A stretch of 64,000 nt of DNA, from positions 10,049,840 to 10,113,839 of the forward strand of contig OX422190.1 of assembly GCA_949130485.1 (NCBI GenBank), in the 5' to 3' direction. The notes under the pieces were generated by a model. The model worked only from the letters and a program-made list of their open reading frames with translations. It ran no database searches and was not told the origin of the DNA. This document shows, piece by piece, positions 1 through 11,029 of the stretch (position 1 is the stretch's first letter; each line of letters begins with the position of its first letter). The stretch is from Agelas oroides (taxonomy: Eukaryota > Porifera > Demospongiae > Agelasida > Agelasidae). A program made the position numbers and the translations under genes.

Positions 1-46
1 CAGACCCTTCCCTCTCTTGCGGAAGTGGGTCTGGCTTGCGAGACTA
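1..46. mobile_element. End of a foldback/MITE-like element
   Basis: The sequence ends in GGGTCTGGCTTGCGAGACTA. This closely matches the terminus of the complete 195-bp element at 33686-33880 (ends GGGTCTGGCTTGTGAGACTA). Only this end is in the window. Confidence 0.5.
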
Positions 47-1339
47 GCCTCGTCCCCAGGCTCTCTCCTCAAAAATGGGGGGAGGAGAGAGCCTGGTAAC
101 ATCCGCGGGAAAAGCTGTGGACTTCCGGCGCGTCATCATTCATGTGATCAGAGCAGGACGCTCCCACTTTAGTAGTAATTGTCATGTGATTTAATAAACT
201 ACCTTGCAATATCGGTACTGTATCTGGTAGCAGCGCAAGCTATTTACAATTTCGCTCTTCGTCCTTGAGCCATCCGCAGCTCTGTTGAGTTCCGTAATGC
301 ACTTTTTACATGTAAACTCGGAGCTGCGAAGTATAGTGAGCGAGCCAGTCCCGCAAACTAGTCTCGGAACCAGACCCTCGAAAAATCGAAAAGGAGGGTC
401 TGGTAAATCGGCTGGGGTGGAAGTGTACACTGCGCCTGGTATGCAGGCGCACTTCCGATTGGCCTTTGATTAACATTCTGATGTGCATTAATTAGAAATG
501 CTAACCGCACGGGAGCCATCTTCGCGTTTTGCTTTGTTTTAGAAAGCTGTGAACACTTATGCGCCTATCAATGTTACGCCCCACTACCCCCTGTACGGGC
601 TATAGTGGGGCAAGGTGGGGATTTGACTAATTTAAATATCAATTGCCCCAGTATACGGGACATACCCTATAATCAAATCCCCTTGCAGAAGGTGGGGGAT
701 TACTGGGGATTTGACACACACAGTGTAACTGTGCAGTATACGGAGACCATTGCCGTGTTCAAGATGTCTTCAGCGGTAATCAAATGCCCGACTATAGGGG
801 CAGCCTCCTTCGGTCAAAGCCCCTATATTGCCCGCCATCTGCCCGTACGGGGGGTAGTGGGGCATAATATTGATAGGTGCATTAGCGGGAAAGATTAGAA
901 CGTTTGTGCGAGTGTCTGGTTCATCAGAAGGTTCTACTGGCCACAGAAGGTCCCGCAATTAATAACATTCCGCAGTGTACACTTCCACCCCGCCCAGTTT
1001 ACCAGACCCTCCTTTTCGATTTTTCGAGGGTCTGGATCCGAGACTACCTGCAAACCAACTACAGTGAACTTCGATCTTAGACTCTCTGGACTTGCGTCCC
1101 TTCCGCACATCCAAAAACTGTTTTTCACTAACTTTTGAGGTGTAGTCGGCGCTTATAAGTTCATTTCGAGTTGACAATTTTTTGCTGAGTGGACAAAATG
1201 TCACGTGTACACGTGGTTTCGTTCTGCAATCTGATTGGTGCCGCCAGAGCAAGGCGCCGGAAGTCAACAACTTTTCCCGCGGATGTTACCAGGCTCTGTC
1301 CTCCCCCTGTTTTGAGGAGAGAACCTGGGGACGAGGCTA
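45..1339. mobile_element. 1.3-kb nested foldback element with about 90-bp terminal inverted repeats
   Basis: The left end starts TAGCCTCGTCCCCAGG and the right end is its reverse complement. The arms match for about 90 bp (roughly 45-135 against 1250-1339), including the shared block around GTAACATCCGCGGGAAAAG. Inside are further inverted pairs: about 355-445 against 965-1050 (around CCAGACCCTCGAAAAATCG) and about 565-605 against 835-880 (around CCCGTACGG). The whole unit is therefore an imperfect palindrome, apparently of elements nested at matching places. No long open frame is present. I could not find a target-site duplication. Confidence 0.75.
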
Positions 1340-1785
1340 ATGTACTATGGCCTCACTAACAAAGTCGTTTAGCATGACACACTGAGTTATCTGACTATTT
1401 GTAGGTGGCCGTACTTTTTAGAGAAAAGCACCCTTTGCAATAGCTTCATTCAAAAAATGGGGAGGGCTTATTGTAGTGTTGCACCGATATGGCACTGAGC
1501 GCATTATCGACCTGATACTGATAACCGATCCGATAATCGGTGCATCACTAGCTTATTGTTGAGGGTGGGCCTATTTTGCAAAATCTACTCCAACAGCCTG
1601 TGAACAGCAAACTATTCTGGAAACAAAAGTAGAAAACTCTGGTTGTCTATTGCTCATGAGGCCTGATATTGGCTGAAATGTGTCCTATGCAGGGGGTGAC
1701 TTTGCATAAATATCTAGGCCTGCTTTTTTAGGGTGATGTAGTTCATTGATTGTTCATGCATTGTCATATATTGTTGTATACTCAG
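1340..1785. other. Non-coding stretch upstream of NLR gene A, with a small inverted repeat
   Basis: No exon is recognised here. At 1481-1543 a short unit begins GCACCGAT and ends ATCGGTGC, probably a tiny MITE relic. The first coding exon that a phase-1 DEATH exon needs is not visible, so exon 1 of gene A (a 2A leader in gene B) is lost, highly diverged or left of the window. The stretch ends at the splice acceptor used by the next exon. Confidence 0.5.
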
Positions 1786-2076
1786 CTGAGGATGATACTT
1801 ATGATGTATACCGTGAGGTGGTTGGTCTATCTGGGAGATGGTCAAGTGTGTGCCTGGCTTTGAGACTGCGTCCTTCTGAGCGGAGCAAAATTGCAGTTGC
1901 TCACCCTGGGAACCCTGATGAATGTCTTCAAGACGTTGTTGTCAAGTGGCTTCAGAAGGGTTACAACTACCAGATACATGGTTCTCCTTGCTGGAGGATG
2001 CTGGTAGAGGCAGTGGATGATCCAGCTGGAGGAAATGATTGTGCTTTAGCAGAGGCCATAGCAAAGAAACATGCAG
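1786..2076 (+). CDS. NLR gene A, DEATH-domain exon
   Basis: This 291-bp, phase 1 to phase 1 exon encodes 97 residues that read as a DEATH-superfamily domain, a protein-protein signalling module. Visible features are the early GRWSSVCLAL helix, a KWLQKGY motif, CWRMLVEAV and a closing LAEAIAKKH. Splice sites are CTCAG at the left and CAG|GTATGC at the right. The matching exon of gene B is 294 bp in the same phase but clearly diverged in sequence. Sponge NLRs are known to carry N-terminal DEATH or CARD domains. Exon choice rests on phase agreement with gene B and with the next exon. The alternative is a pseudogene exon if no first exon exists. Confidence 0.8.
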
Positions 2077-2269
2077 GTATGCAATGTAAAACATCCATTC
2101 CAAACAAGGATGGATTCTCAGTAAGCAAGGAGTGTAATTTTTGTCAGTCTTTCAACAAGGTAGGTTAGCTAGTCGTCATCAGGGCAAACAAAAATGTCTA
2201 GTGAAATGTTAAGTTGTTAACTGTTGGAAGTTTCTTGCATGTCATTCTGCTTTGTTTTGCACTCTGTAG

Positions 2270-4252
2270 CGGTAAAAGAAGTACTACTTCCTGAAAAACA
2301 TTCATACAAACAATTCCAAGCACAAGCGTGTGAGTCACAACCCCCAATTAAGCATCTGGGATCTGTAGAAGAAACAACTCTAGAAGCATTCAGTGATGAG
2401 GAATGGGACCCACCAACTGAATTTGCCGATATGCTCACAGAAGTAACTGAACTGCTCAATAAGTCAGCTGATGTGGGGAATCTAAAGTGCTTTTTGGGAC
2501 TCCTCTGCCACCCCCGTACCAATCAGCGATATTTTGACATCAAGCTTTATGACCACTGCAGAACTCCTCGAGAGATCATTATGGCACTTGTTCCTGAGTA
2601 TGTTAATTACATGCACATTCACCTCCTGAGGCGAATTGTGAGGAAGTTTGGAAATGAAAAATCAAAAACTCTCCTAAAGGAATATGAGGATACCATTCCT
2701 CATAAGAAGCCTCTGAAGCGAATGCGTGACCCACTTTCAGATGAAGAGGTAGAAACATGCATTGGAACTAAGGTGATCAAAGTTGTGTATGATGGGGATG
2801 CTAATGTTGACACCACCACTATGGAGGATGTTGAAAAGGTCCAACAAAGCATTGAGAGGAGAACAGAAATTGACCGAATAGTGATTGTGTATGTCAAACA
2901 GTCACCAGGTAGTGTCACATTCAGCTTTCTAATCCCAGAAACTATGGTTAGTGTTTTCATTAATCTGGATGAAGACAGCCAAAGAGAGTTAGCTGATCAG
3001 GGCATTCTTAGGATTCTGGTAAATGATATAGTTATTGACATGCAATCCAAGGCATCAACCATGACTGATACATCACAAGCGGAGACCAAGACCAACACTT
3101 CCACATATACTTCTGGAATGAAACGCATCCCCTTAACTCACGACTCCCCAAAAGCAACACACTGCAACTCAGAATTCCAGCAGCTCATTTCTAAAGTAGA
3201 GACATCAGTTGCAGAGTCTGTAGAAGCTAGTAAGCTGAAAGAATTTCTACAAGGTTTTAGCCACATTCTATACCCAGAAGCTCTGTATATTGATTCCAGA
3301 TTCTTGAAAGATGCAGAGTCTGTCCCCCAAATCTTCACCGCTTTGCAACCCCTTGTACTAAACTTTGTGAACTGGGGTGTTCTTCGGAAGGTTGTTGATG
3401 CTTTTGACATTACAGTAGAGTCAGCACTCCAGTCATACACAAGTAGGTTTCTCCCTCACACTAAACTCTCCACTCTCCCAGACCCTCTGTCTGAAGAAGA
3501 GATTTCAGGATTCAAAGGATTTCAGAAGCTGCGAGTGACTCGTGGTGGTAGTAGTAGAATTGAATGGACACTGGGTGATGTACAGGCAGTGAGAGAAGCA
3601 GTGGAGAAGGCCACGGGAATTGATCAGGATTTTATTATTTATGCCTACTGGGAAGGAGGATTCACCACACACCAGTTCACTTTCCTCATTCCAGAGTCTA
3701 TCAGTGGAATATTTGGAGAACTCTGTGAGGAAGACCTGGCAATCTTAGCTGGGAAAGATGTCCAAAGGTTAGAGGTTGACTATGACACAGTTGCAGACAA
3801 CATTCAGGAGCTGTTCAAGGAACTTCCACTGGCTGAAACACCTGCCATTAGAGAAGGCAATAGGACAAGGACCAAGGACTTTGGACTTCAACACTTTATT
3901 CCTGAAGATGAAATGGAACAAATGAGTAAAGAAGAGTTCACTCGTTTGAATACTCTCATCACAAGCACTCCTGCAGGCAAGCTTCAAGAAACTTGTTCAA
4001 ATGATTTCCTGAAAGTATTTGCAAAAAAGATGGGAAGCTGGAAAGACTTGGCTCCATATCTTGGGATCAATCAGTGGGATCTGGAAGATCTAGCAGAAAT
4101 GTATCCAAGAGATGAAGAAGAGCAGAAGTATGTGGCTCTGATAACTTGGAAGAGTATTGATGTGAACTCTGCCACTTACGAGAGGCTTGTGGAGTGCTTG
4201 TTGACACATGGACATGTTGGTGATGCTAAAGAACTACTGCTACATTTTCAAG
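2270..4252 (+). CDS. NLR gene A, large exon: two copies of an unnamed module plus a second DEATH domain
   Basis: The exon is 1,983 bp, open throughout, and phase 1 at both ends (acceptor CTGTAG|CGG, donor CAAG|GTCAGT). It starts with an acidic linker containing EEWDPPTEF. Two related modules of about 210 residues follow (about nt 2400-3045 and 3160-3815). Each has a helical first half, then DPLSxEE, then a half containing TTxxDVxxV, GID, an FLIPE motif and a (R)LxVxxxxxD end. I do not recognise the module family. The last 90 residues (about nt 3985-4252) are a clear DEATH domain: GSWKDLAPYLGINQWDLEDL, then TWKSIDVNSATYERLVECL. Gene B has the same order. The likely role is signalling and regulatory region of an intracellular immune receptor (inference). 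Confidence 0.85.
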
Positions 4253-4318
4253 GTCAGTACAGACACTTGTGTGACCATTTGTATTTCAATTAGTAATGTG
4301 TGTTTCTTCTTATCTCAG

Positions 4319-5843
4319 GTACCAAAGTCCAACAAGCCCAGAATTTTTTGCAACAAAAATTTCTGAAAGAATTGTTTCCCAAAAGAAAACTGTGGTTTGG
4401 TGCTCCCAAACTACCAAAATTTGATCGAAGGTTTGGAATTATTCAAAATGCCCCTCTCTTGTCTGACCTAGACTATACTTCATGCTATGAAATGATGGAC
4501 CAGTTTCCCTCAGAGATCCAGGAGCTATCTATGAAGTCCATGTTGAACAAGATAACACTAAGAGAAAGTCGTGTTTTCATGTTCAAAGGGCCCCCAGGGT
4601 GCGGTAAATCAGAACTGATTTCTAGAGTATGCAGTTACTGGGCGAAACATTATGCACTGAGACAGTTTTCCCTGGTGCTGTATGTTAACATCTGGGATCT
4701 TCACCAAGGGTGCACTTTGCAGGACTTGATTGACAAACAGTTCAAAGGAAGCACTGTTTCCAGTGAAAAGATTTGTCGTTGGATTGAAGAAGAGAAAGGA
4801 AATAAAATTTTATTTATACTTGATGGATTTTGCCGTAAGTACCTCTATCGATCACCTCTGCGAAATAGAGGCATGTTTTCTGACATTCTATGTGGCCACA
4901 GCAGTTTCTCCAAAACCACAGTAGTCATTTCCACCACATGTTCAGACTTTGTTAAACCCTATTGTGAGAACTTCACCCAGTTTGATATCCTTGGACTGTC
5001 CGATCAACAAATTGGAAAGCAAGTCATTCAACACTTTGACAGTGAGAAAGCATCCAACTTCTTGACCTATCTTGCTGAAAACCCAGAAATAAATGGACTT
5101 GTCTCATCACCTACTTACCTAATTGGAACTATATATGTTTTCACTTACATTTCATATTGCAACCTTCCAGTTACCTGGACCCAACTGTACACATCACTGA
5201 TAGTGTTGGTCAATGAATGGCACGAGGAAGAGCTCAGCAGAGGTATAGATACCAATTCGCTGCAGTCTCAGTTCAAGGATGCTTTACTAGAAGGTGGAAG
5301 GAAGGTTCTTAATTCAGGAGACTTGTCAATGATTACAACAATTGGTAAATCACTCATCTATGATGTTGAAGACTGTGACCACGAACTACCAGATCATAAC
5401 TCTGCTGTGCCATATCTAGAGTACTTTTTGTTTGGCTTGGAAACTGGTCTCAATCTTGAACTAACGCAAAGTGATAAAGATGAATTTGCTTATTTCTGGT
5501 GTTTCCTTGCTGGACTGATTGGTGAAAATGATAGCAAGAATCTGTTAAAACAGTACTACAAAAGGAATGCTTTAAAACTAACAAATTGTTTAACTGAAAC
5601 TGATTATGTGACAGCTGAACAGCAAACAGATCTATCTACCCTAACAGCGGAAGTTGGCAGGACAGTTGTTACCACACATGACATCCACAGTCTTCTTCAC
5701 TGTCTTCCATACATGAAAGATCCCCATACAGTGGTGTTAGACAAATGCTTGCTGGGAACTCAGGCTATGAGGGAATTTTCAAGATTCCTTGCTGCAGACT
5801 CTTGGAGTAATATTCACACATACAGTGGCATTAGGCATCTCCA
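4319..5843 (+). CDS. NLR gene A, NACHT ATPase exon
   Basis: This exon encodes the nucleotide-binding switch of an NLR. The Walker A motif is GPPGCGKSEL (4588-4617) and the Walker B strand is ILFILDGF (about 4807-4830). A sensor-1-like strand TTVVISTTCSDF follows, then a helical segment with LGLSDQQIGK. Walker B is followed by CRKYL rather than the usual acidic pair (DGxDE in many NACHT proteins), so hydrolysis may be atypical. The acceptor is CTCAG|GT after a 66-bp intron. The donor CCA|GTAAGT gives phase 2, the phase of all LRR exons downstream. The exon is nearly identical to its gene B counterpart, with minor differences in the last 130 residues. The protein is expected to be cytosolic. 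Confidence 0.88.
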
Positions 5844-5983
5844 GTAAGTTCTCAGTGAGCTCCCACCTCCATGGTGTCTGCTCCTGTTGAGTTTAGTAGG
5901 TTTAATTCTTGCTATTGTGGTAACTCTGTTATGGTCACCCTGGTACTGTAAATAATTTACACAGTCCAATGCTCAATCCTCAG

Positions 5984-8900
5984 TTTGACTGGAGTATTAG
6001 ATGAAGCAGTCAGTATGATAGCAGTGGCCTTGAAGACTAACCATTCACTACAGACACTGAAGTGAGTTGATGTCAGTTGGTATTTACGTGCTTTATATGG
6101 TGTATTGCACAGTTTTATGGAGTGTGTTCATGTTGTCTATTTGCAGGCACTCATTAGGGTAGGTGTAAGTAGATTAATTCAAGAGTTTTCAAATAGCCTT
6201 TTCCATTTGTATAAAGACATGTAGGTACCAAGACAGGAGTTTCTAAAAATGAATGATAATCTGCCTATGATACTCATGATGATGCTGCATGAATGGCTAA
6301 TGTAGATCTAACTCAAGTTTATTCATGTGAGTCTTATACTTAACTGCGACCTCAGAGCCAGTGGTCTGACTGCCACTGGAGCCATAGCTCTGGCCAGAGC
6401 ACTGGAACGTAACAAGTCACTGAAAGAACTGAAGTGAGTTGTGTACTGAGCTTGAAAACACTGAAGTAACTAGTGTCTATCCCATACAAAGCAATATAGG
6501 CGCAGATAGATTTTCTTCATTCCGATTGTAGTCACTGTGGTCTGTTGCTATGGCAACAACAATGCCAATTAGACTAGCTACCATGCTGAGAGGCATTGAT
6601 AATAAGGTTTTAGTTTAGTCATATCATTTCCAATTGAAGCCCATACAAGTACTACTGTATTGAGGAACTCTCATTGCCAGAGCAAACAGAACGTGTATCT
6701 GTGTTCATGTCTGCCACTGCAGCTTCAGGGACAATAATCTGACTGCCACTGGAGCCTTAGCTCTGGCCAGAGCACTGGAACGTAACAAGTCACTGGAAGA
6801 ATTGAAGTGAGTAGTAAATTGAGTGTCTTGATATCCCATTCACTACTTGTACCTACTCTGGAGTACATGTACTCTCTTCCACAGTCTTGAAAGGAATAGA
6901 ATTGGAGTTTCTGGAGCCACTGCCCTGGCTGATGCTCTGAGAGTGAACCAGAGCTTGAAAACACTGAAGTAACTAGTGACTATCCCATACAAACCAATAT
7001 AGGCGCAGATAGATTTTCTTCATTCAGATTGTAGTCACTGTGGTGAACATGTTCTGTTGCTATGGCAACAACATCAATTAGACTAGCCACCATGCTGAGA
7101 GGCATTGGTAATAAGGTTTTAGTTTAGTTGTATCATTTCCAATTGAAGCCCATACAAGTACTACTGTATTGAGGAACTCTCATTGCCAGAGCAAACAGAA
7201 CGTGTATCTGATCGAAATGTGTTCATGTCTGCCACTGCAGCTTCAGGGACAATAATCTGACTGACACTGGAGCCATAGCTCTGGCCAGAGCACTGGAACG
7301 TAACAAGTCACTGGAAGATTTGAAGTGAGTAGTAAATTGAGTGTCTTGATATCCCATTCACTACTTGTACCTACTCTGGAGTACATGTACTCTCTTCCAC
7401 AGTCTTGAAAGGAATAGAATTGGAGTTTCTGGAGCCACTGCCCTGGCTGATGCTCTGAGAGTGAACCAGAGCTTGAAAACACTGAAGTAACTAGTGACTA
7501 TCCCATACAAACCAATATAGGCGCAGATAGATTTTCTTCATTCAGATTGTAGTCACTGTGGTGAACATGTTCTGTTGCTATGGCAACAACATCAATTAGA
7601 CTAGCCACCATGCTGAGAGGCATTGGTAATAAGGTTTTAGTTTAGTTGTATCATTTCCAATTGAAGCCCATACAAGTACTACTGTATTGAGGAACTCTCA
7701 TCGCCAGAGCAAACAGAACATGTATCTGATCGAAATGTGTTCATGTCTGCCACTGCAGCTTCAGGGACAATAATCTGACTGACACTGGAGCCATAGCTCT
7801 GGCCAGAGCACTGGAACGTAACAAGTCACTGGAAGATTTGAAGTGAGTAGTAAATTGAGTGTCTTGATATCCCATTCACTACTTGCACCTACTCTGGAGT
7901 ACATATACTCTCTTCCACAGTCTTGGATGGAATGAAATTGGAGATTCTGGAGTCGCTGCCCTGGCTGATGCTCTGAGAGTGAACCAGAGCTTGAAAACAC
8001 TGAAGTAACTAGTGACTATCCCATACAAAGCAATGTAGGCGCAGATAGATTTTCTTCATTCCGATTGTAGTCACTGTGCTCTGTTGCTATGGCAACAACT
8101 GCCAATTAGACTAGCCACCATGCTGAGAGGCATTGGTAATTAGTTTAGTCATATCATTTCCAATTGAAGCCCATACAAGTACTACTGTATTGAGGAACTC
8201 TCATTGCCAGAGCAAACAGAACGTGTATCTGATCGAAATGTGTTCATGTCTGCCACTACAGCTTCAGGGACAATAATCTGACTGACACTGGAGCCATAGC
8301 TCTGGCCAGAGCACTGGAACAGAACAAGTCACTGGAAGAATTGAAGTGAGTAGTAAACACAGTTATTGTTTTCTTCCGAACATATGCTCACATGGAAACA
8401 CTAGCCTCATTCGCAGGCCACCACCCAGGTATTTGTTGCTTGCAGTATGAAACTTTGGGTTGTCTCACATTACCACTGAAGATGCAAAGTTTCACTACTG
8501 TAGGAAGTGCCAACGGACACTGGTGTCTCCTGTGGTACATGACCAGCAATGTTACTGCTCTTCCAGATAACAAAGTAATTTATAATTAGTCGACTCCACC
8601 TTGAACCAGGGGGTGTATACTTGAGACTGATTTAATATTTGAGTAGACTCAAACTAGCGTAGAAATTAGAGGGAGAGCATATTGACAAGTATTTGTGGTA
8701 TTTTGTACCATTTGCCACTACCTATATAGTTGCATGGATGGTTGTGTGCATCCGGCCCTCCCTCGTGATGATAGTGACTCTAAACTTCTCATTTGTGACA
8801 AAAAACTGAATATGCATATCAAAATGTATTGTGTTTGATCACCAGTAATCCATAATCTGTTTCTTGGTTGTTAATTGATTCTTCCTTGTTCACATATATA

Positions 8901-9032
8901 TATAGTCATGGAACCACATACCTCTCTTTTTTGTTCTCTGACATTCTACAGCCTCAGGAACAATAAGATCTCAGCTGATGGTGTGTTGGTACTGGCTGGA
9001 GCTTTGATAGTGAACAAGAACCTTAAACTAGA
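5984..9032 (+). CDS. NLR gene A, LRR exons 1-10
   Basis: Ten single-LRR exons lie at 5984-6061, 6356-6433, 6723-6806, 6885-6968, 7241-7324, 7403-7486, 7759-7842, 7921-8004, 8262-8345 and 8952-9032. Each is 78-84 bp and phase 2 on both sides, so each adds 26-28 residues. Two kinds alternate: type 1 ends GAIALARALExNKSLEEL and type 2 ends GATALADALRVNQSLKTL. The junction codon AA|C or AA|T gives the conserved LRR asparagine. These are ribonuclease-inhibitor/NLRC3-type repeats, the likely sensing part. In exon 2 the ancestral acceptor AG has become GA and splicing probably uses CTCAG 5 bases later. Exon pairs 3-4, 5-6 and 7-8 are 518-bp tandem duplicates. Donors of type-2 exons here are the weaker GTAACT. 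Confidence 0.82.
6544..6557. promoter_or_regulatory. X-box-like palindrome repeated through the LRR introns
   Basis: GTTGCTATGGCAAC is close to the RFX-factor X-box consensus (two half sites around AT). Exact copies occur at 6544, 7056, 7574, 8083, 16106, 18723, 42667 and 47710. Degenerate copies are near 21142, 46145 and 61322. The copies share flanking sequence, so they came with the duplicated unit. Function as an intronic enhancer is only a possibility. Confidence 0.3.
8346..8951. other. Intron between LRR exons 9 and 10
   Basis: There is no coding exon. The sequence from about 8586 onward is repeated at 21,309, which marks the left edge of the older segmental duplication. A short AT-rich run lies near 8897. 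Confidence 0.5.
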
Positions 9033-9463
9033 GTGAGTCTGGCTACTTATGTACTACAGGCAGATACCATCACCTTTTTTTTTTTTTCCAGGCCTGTGCA
9101 CTGGAAATGTTAGAGAGAGCTTCCTATATGGCATGGATGGTTGCATGCGCCCTGACTCAATCGTTCCGCCAGTGACAAGTATACGGGAATTATTGAAAAA
9201 GACAGGAAGTTAAACGAAGGCGCATTCCAATGTTCAATTAGCAGTACCTTGTCTTCCAGTGAGTTTCCAAAGTCTCTTGCCAACAAACGAGAAGCTGCAT
9301 GCGCCTACCTTGCCAGCGGTTTTTTAGACCATTCACTCTACTATCGATATCTCAAGCTTCAGACTCTTACCGCTTCGTGTAGGGAAGCCTTTGTTTACGG
9401 ACGGTTCAATTGTACCTGGGTGCGCTACAGCGCGTATCTCAGACCCTGTCTCGTGTACACGCT

Positions 9464-10092
9464 TACAGGAGCGCCTACCAGCGAAGAACAAGCCTCCCAG
9501 ACGTTCCACCAAGACGACACGATAGCAAGCCAGAATCCCGTACGTTAACCGTTCGCCCATCCCCCTAGTTATTATAAGTTAATATGATAACTCACCCATT
9601 GAGCCCCACCCCCAATTTGTTTAGTAATTTGAATATTTATAGCACTGTGAATGCCCATATAGCACTATGTGCCAACCAAAAGCTGGGCTCCTCAAACAAA
9701 CCTTAGGCGGGGAGTGGTCCCGCCCTTTCTGTAGTAGGCCACGTACGGGTCGGGAGTTCAAAGGGACCGAAACCCATGGTCATGTGAGGACCGGAAAGGG
9801 TACTCCCCTGAAGACCAGTATTCATTTTGAGCATATCTCCCAAAAACAGTAACTAACCGCCCCATCCATTTGAGCCATAAATGCCCCTCCCATTTAAGTC
9901 ATAAATGCCCCACCCATTTAAGCCATAAATACCCCACTCATTTAAGCCATAAAATGCCCCATCCATTTAAGCCATAAATGCCCCATCCCCATCTCCCTTT
10001 ATGTTTTAACTTCACACTTTATGTATGTGTGAAATTTTGAACATCGATGTGCCAGCGGTGTTGGTGCTCCCCCACTTGACACACAACTTCTG
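9464..10092 (+). repeat. 600-bp direct repeat, left copy
   Basis: It begins TACAGGAGCGCCTACCAGC and ends ACACAACTTCTG. A highly similar copy in the same orientation is at 11729-12329. Both include several 26-27-bp units of the form CATTTAAGCCATAAATGCCCC, differing in number between copies. The spacing resembles LTRs, but the ends are not TG..CA and nothing between them codes for retroviral proteins. Confidence 0.6.
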
Positions 10093-10295
10093 AACATGCA
10101 GGTACAGATAAAGTCTGTCGGCCTTGCCAAATGGGGAACCCGCAGCATCCTTCAATGGATCCACCCGAAGACGCACGTGTTCTAACAACCATAATACCTC
10201 AGGCATGCCTTAGACCTAAACAGCATAACAGTGGGCACCAGGCTAGACTTCTCACTGTGCATGAAGGAATATCTCTCCAATAATAATTCCTTGTC

Positions 10296-10995
10296 CCAGC
10301 CCCATTCCCATTTTCCAAAGTCAACCATAGGATACCCCCTTGGTGAAGAGATAATTGAGCCGGAGGCTGAGGTGGTGGATAGTGAGAGTATCCGCTCAGG
10401 CAATGTGCTTGTACAGTCAACCCACCCAGGCCCGCAACCCCGTCCGCAGGGGATCTCCACCTAGCTACCACAGTGTATTTAATTGCGAGAGGAAGGACAG
10501 CTGTAGTCAAAAAGACCCCGTCTTTATCCATCTCCACATAGATACATGTGTATAAAGTATAAAGCCCTTATCCTAACACAGCCTGACAGCCCCTGACCCA
10601 GCCCGTAGAGAAACCTACAGCATGCACACAGAGAGGTTTTAGTATCTGAGCTTACTGTTGTGACTAGGTCACAAGCAAGCCTTCCACAGCTTAGTCGAAT
10701 ACATCTTTACAACCCCCAGCCCCATTCCCATTTTCCAAAGTTAACCATAGGATACCCCCTTGGTGAAGAGATAATTGAGCCGGAGGCTGAGGTGGTGGAT
10801 AGTGAGAGTATCAGCTCAGGCAATGTGCTTGTACAGTCAACCCACCCAGGCCCGCAACCCCGTCCGCAGGGGATCTCCACTTAGCTACCACAGTGTATTT
10901 AATTGCGAGAGGAAGGACAGCTGTAGTCGTCTTTATCCATCTCCACATAGATATACATGTATAAAGTATAAAGCCCTTATCCTAACACACTCACA
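10296..10995 (+). repeat. Tandem 420-bp repeat pair
   Basis: A block of about 270 bp beginning CAGCCCCATTCCCATTTTCC at about 10297 recurs at about 10717. Both contain GGTGAAGAGATAATTGAGCC. The pair differs by scattered substitutions and a small deletion. It is open in some frames, but these are not supported as genes. Confidence 0.6.
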
Positions 10996-11029
10996 CACCT
11001 AATTTAAAATGCGAATGAGCTTCACACCC

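Noticed and set aside
6725-6964. Minus-strand frames of 79 residues repeated at 6725, 7243 and 7761
   Set aside because: They are the antisense of pairs of LRR exons plus the intron between them. The sense strand has correct splice sites and a known fold.
10231-11002. Several 65-77-residue frames in the 420-bp tandem repeats
   Set aside because: The overlapping alternatives on both strands have low-complexity content, no splice structure, and occur only in the repeat.
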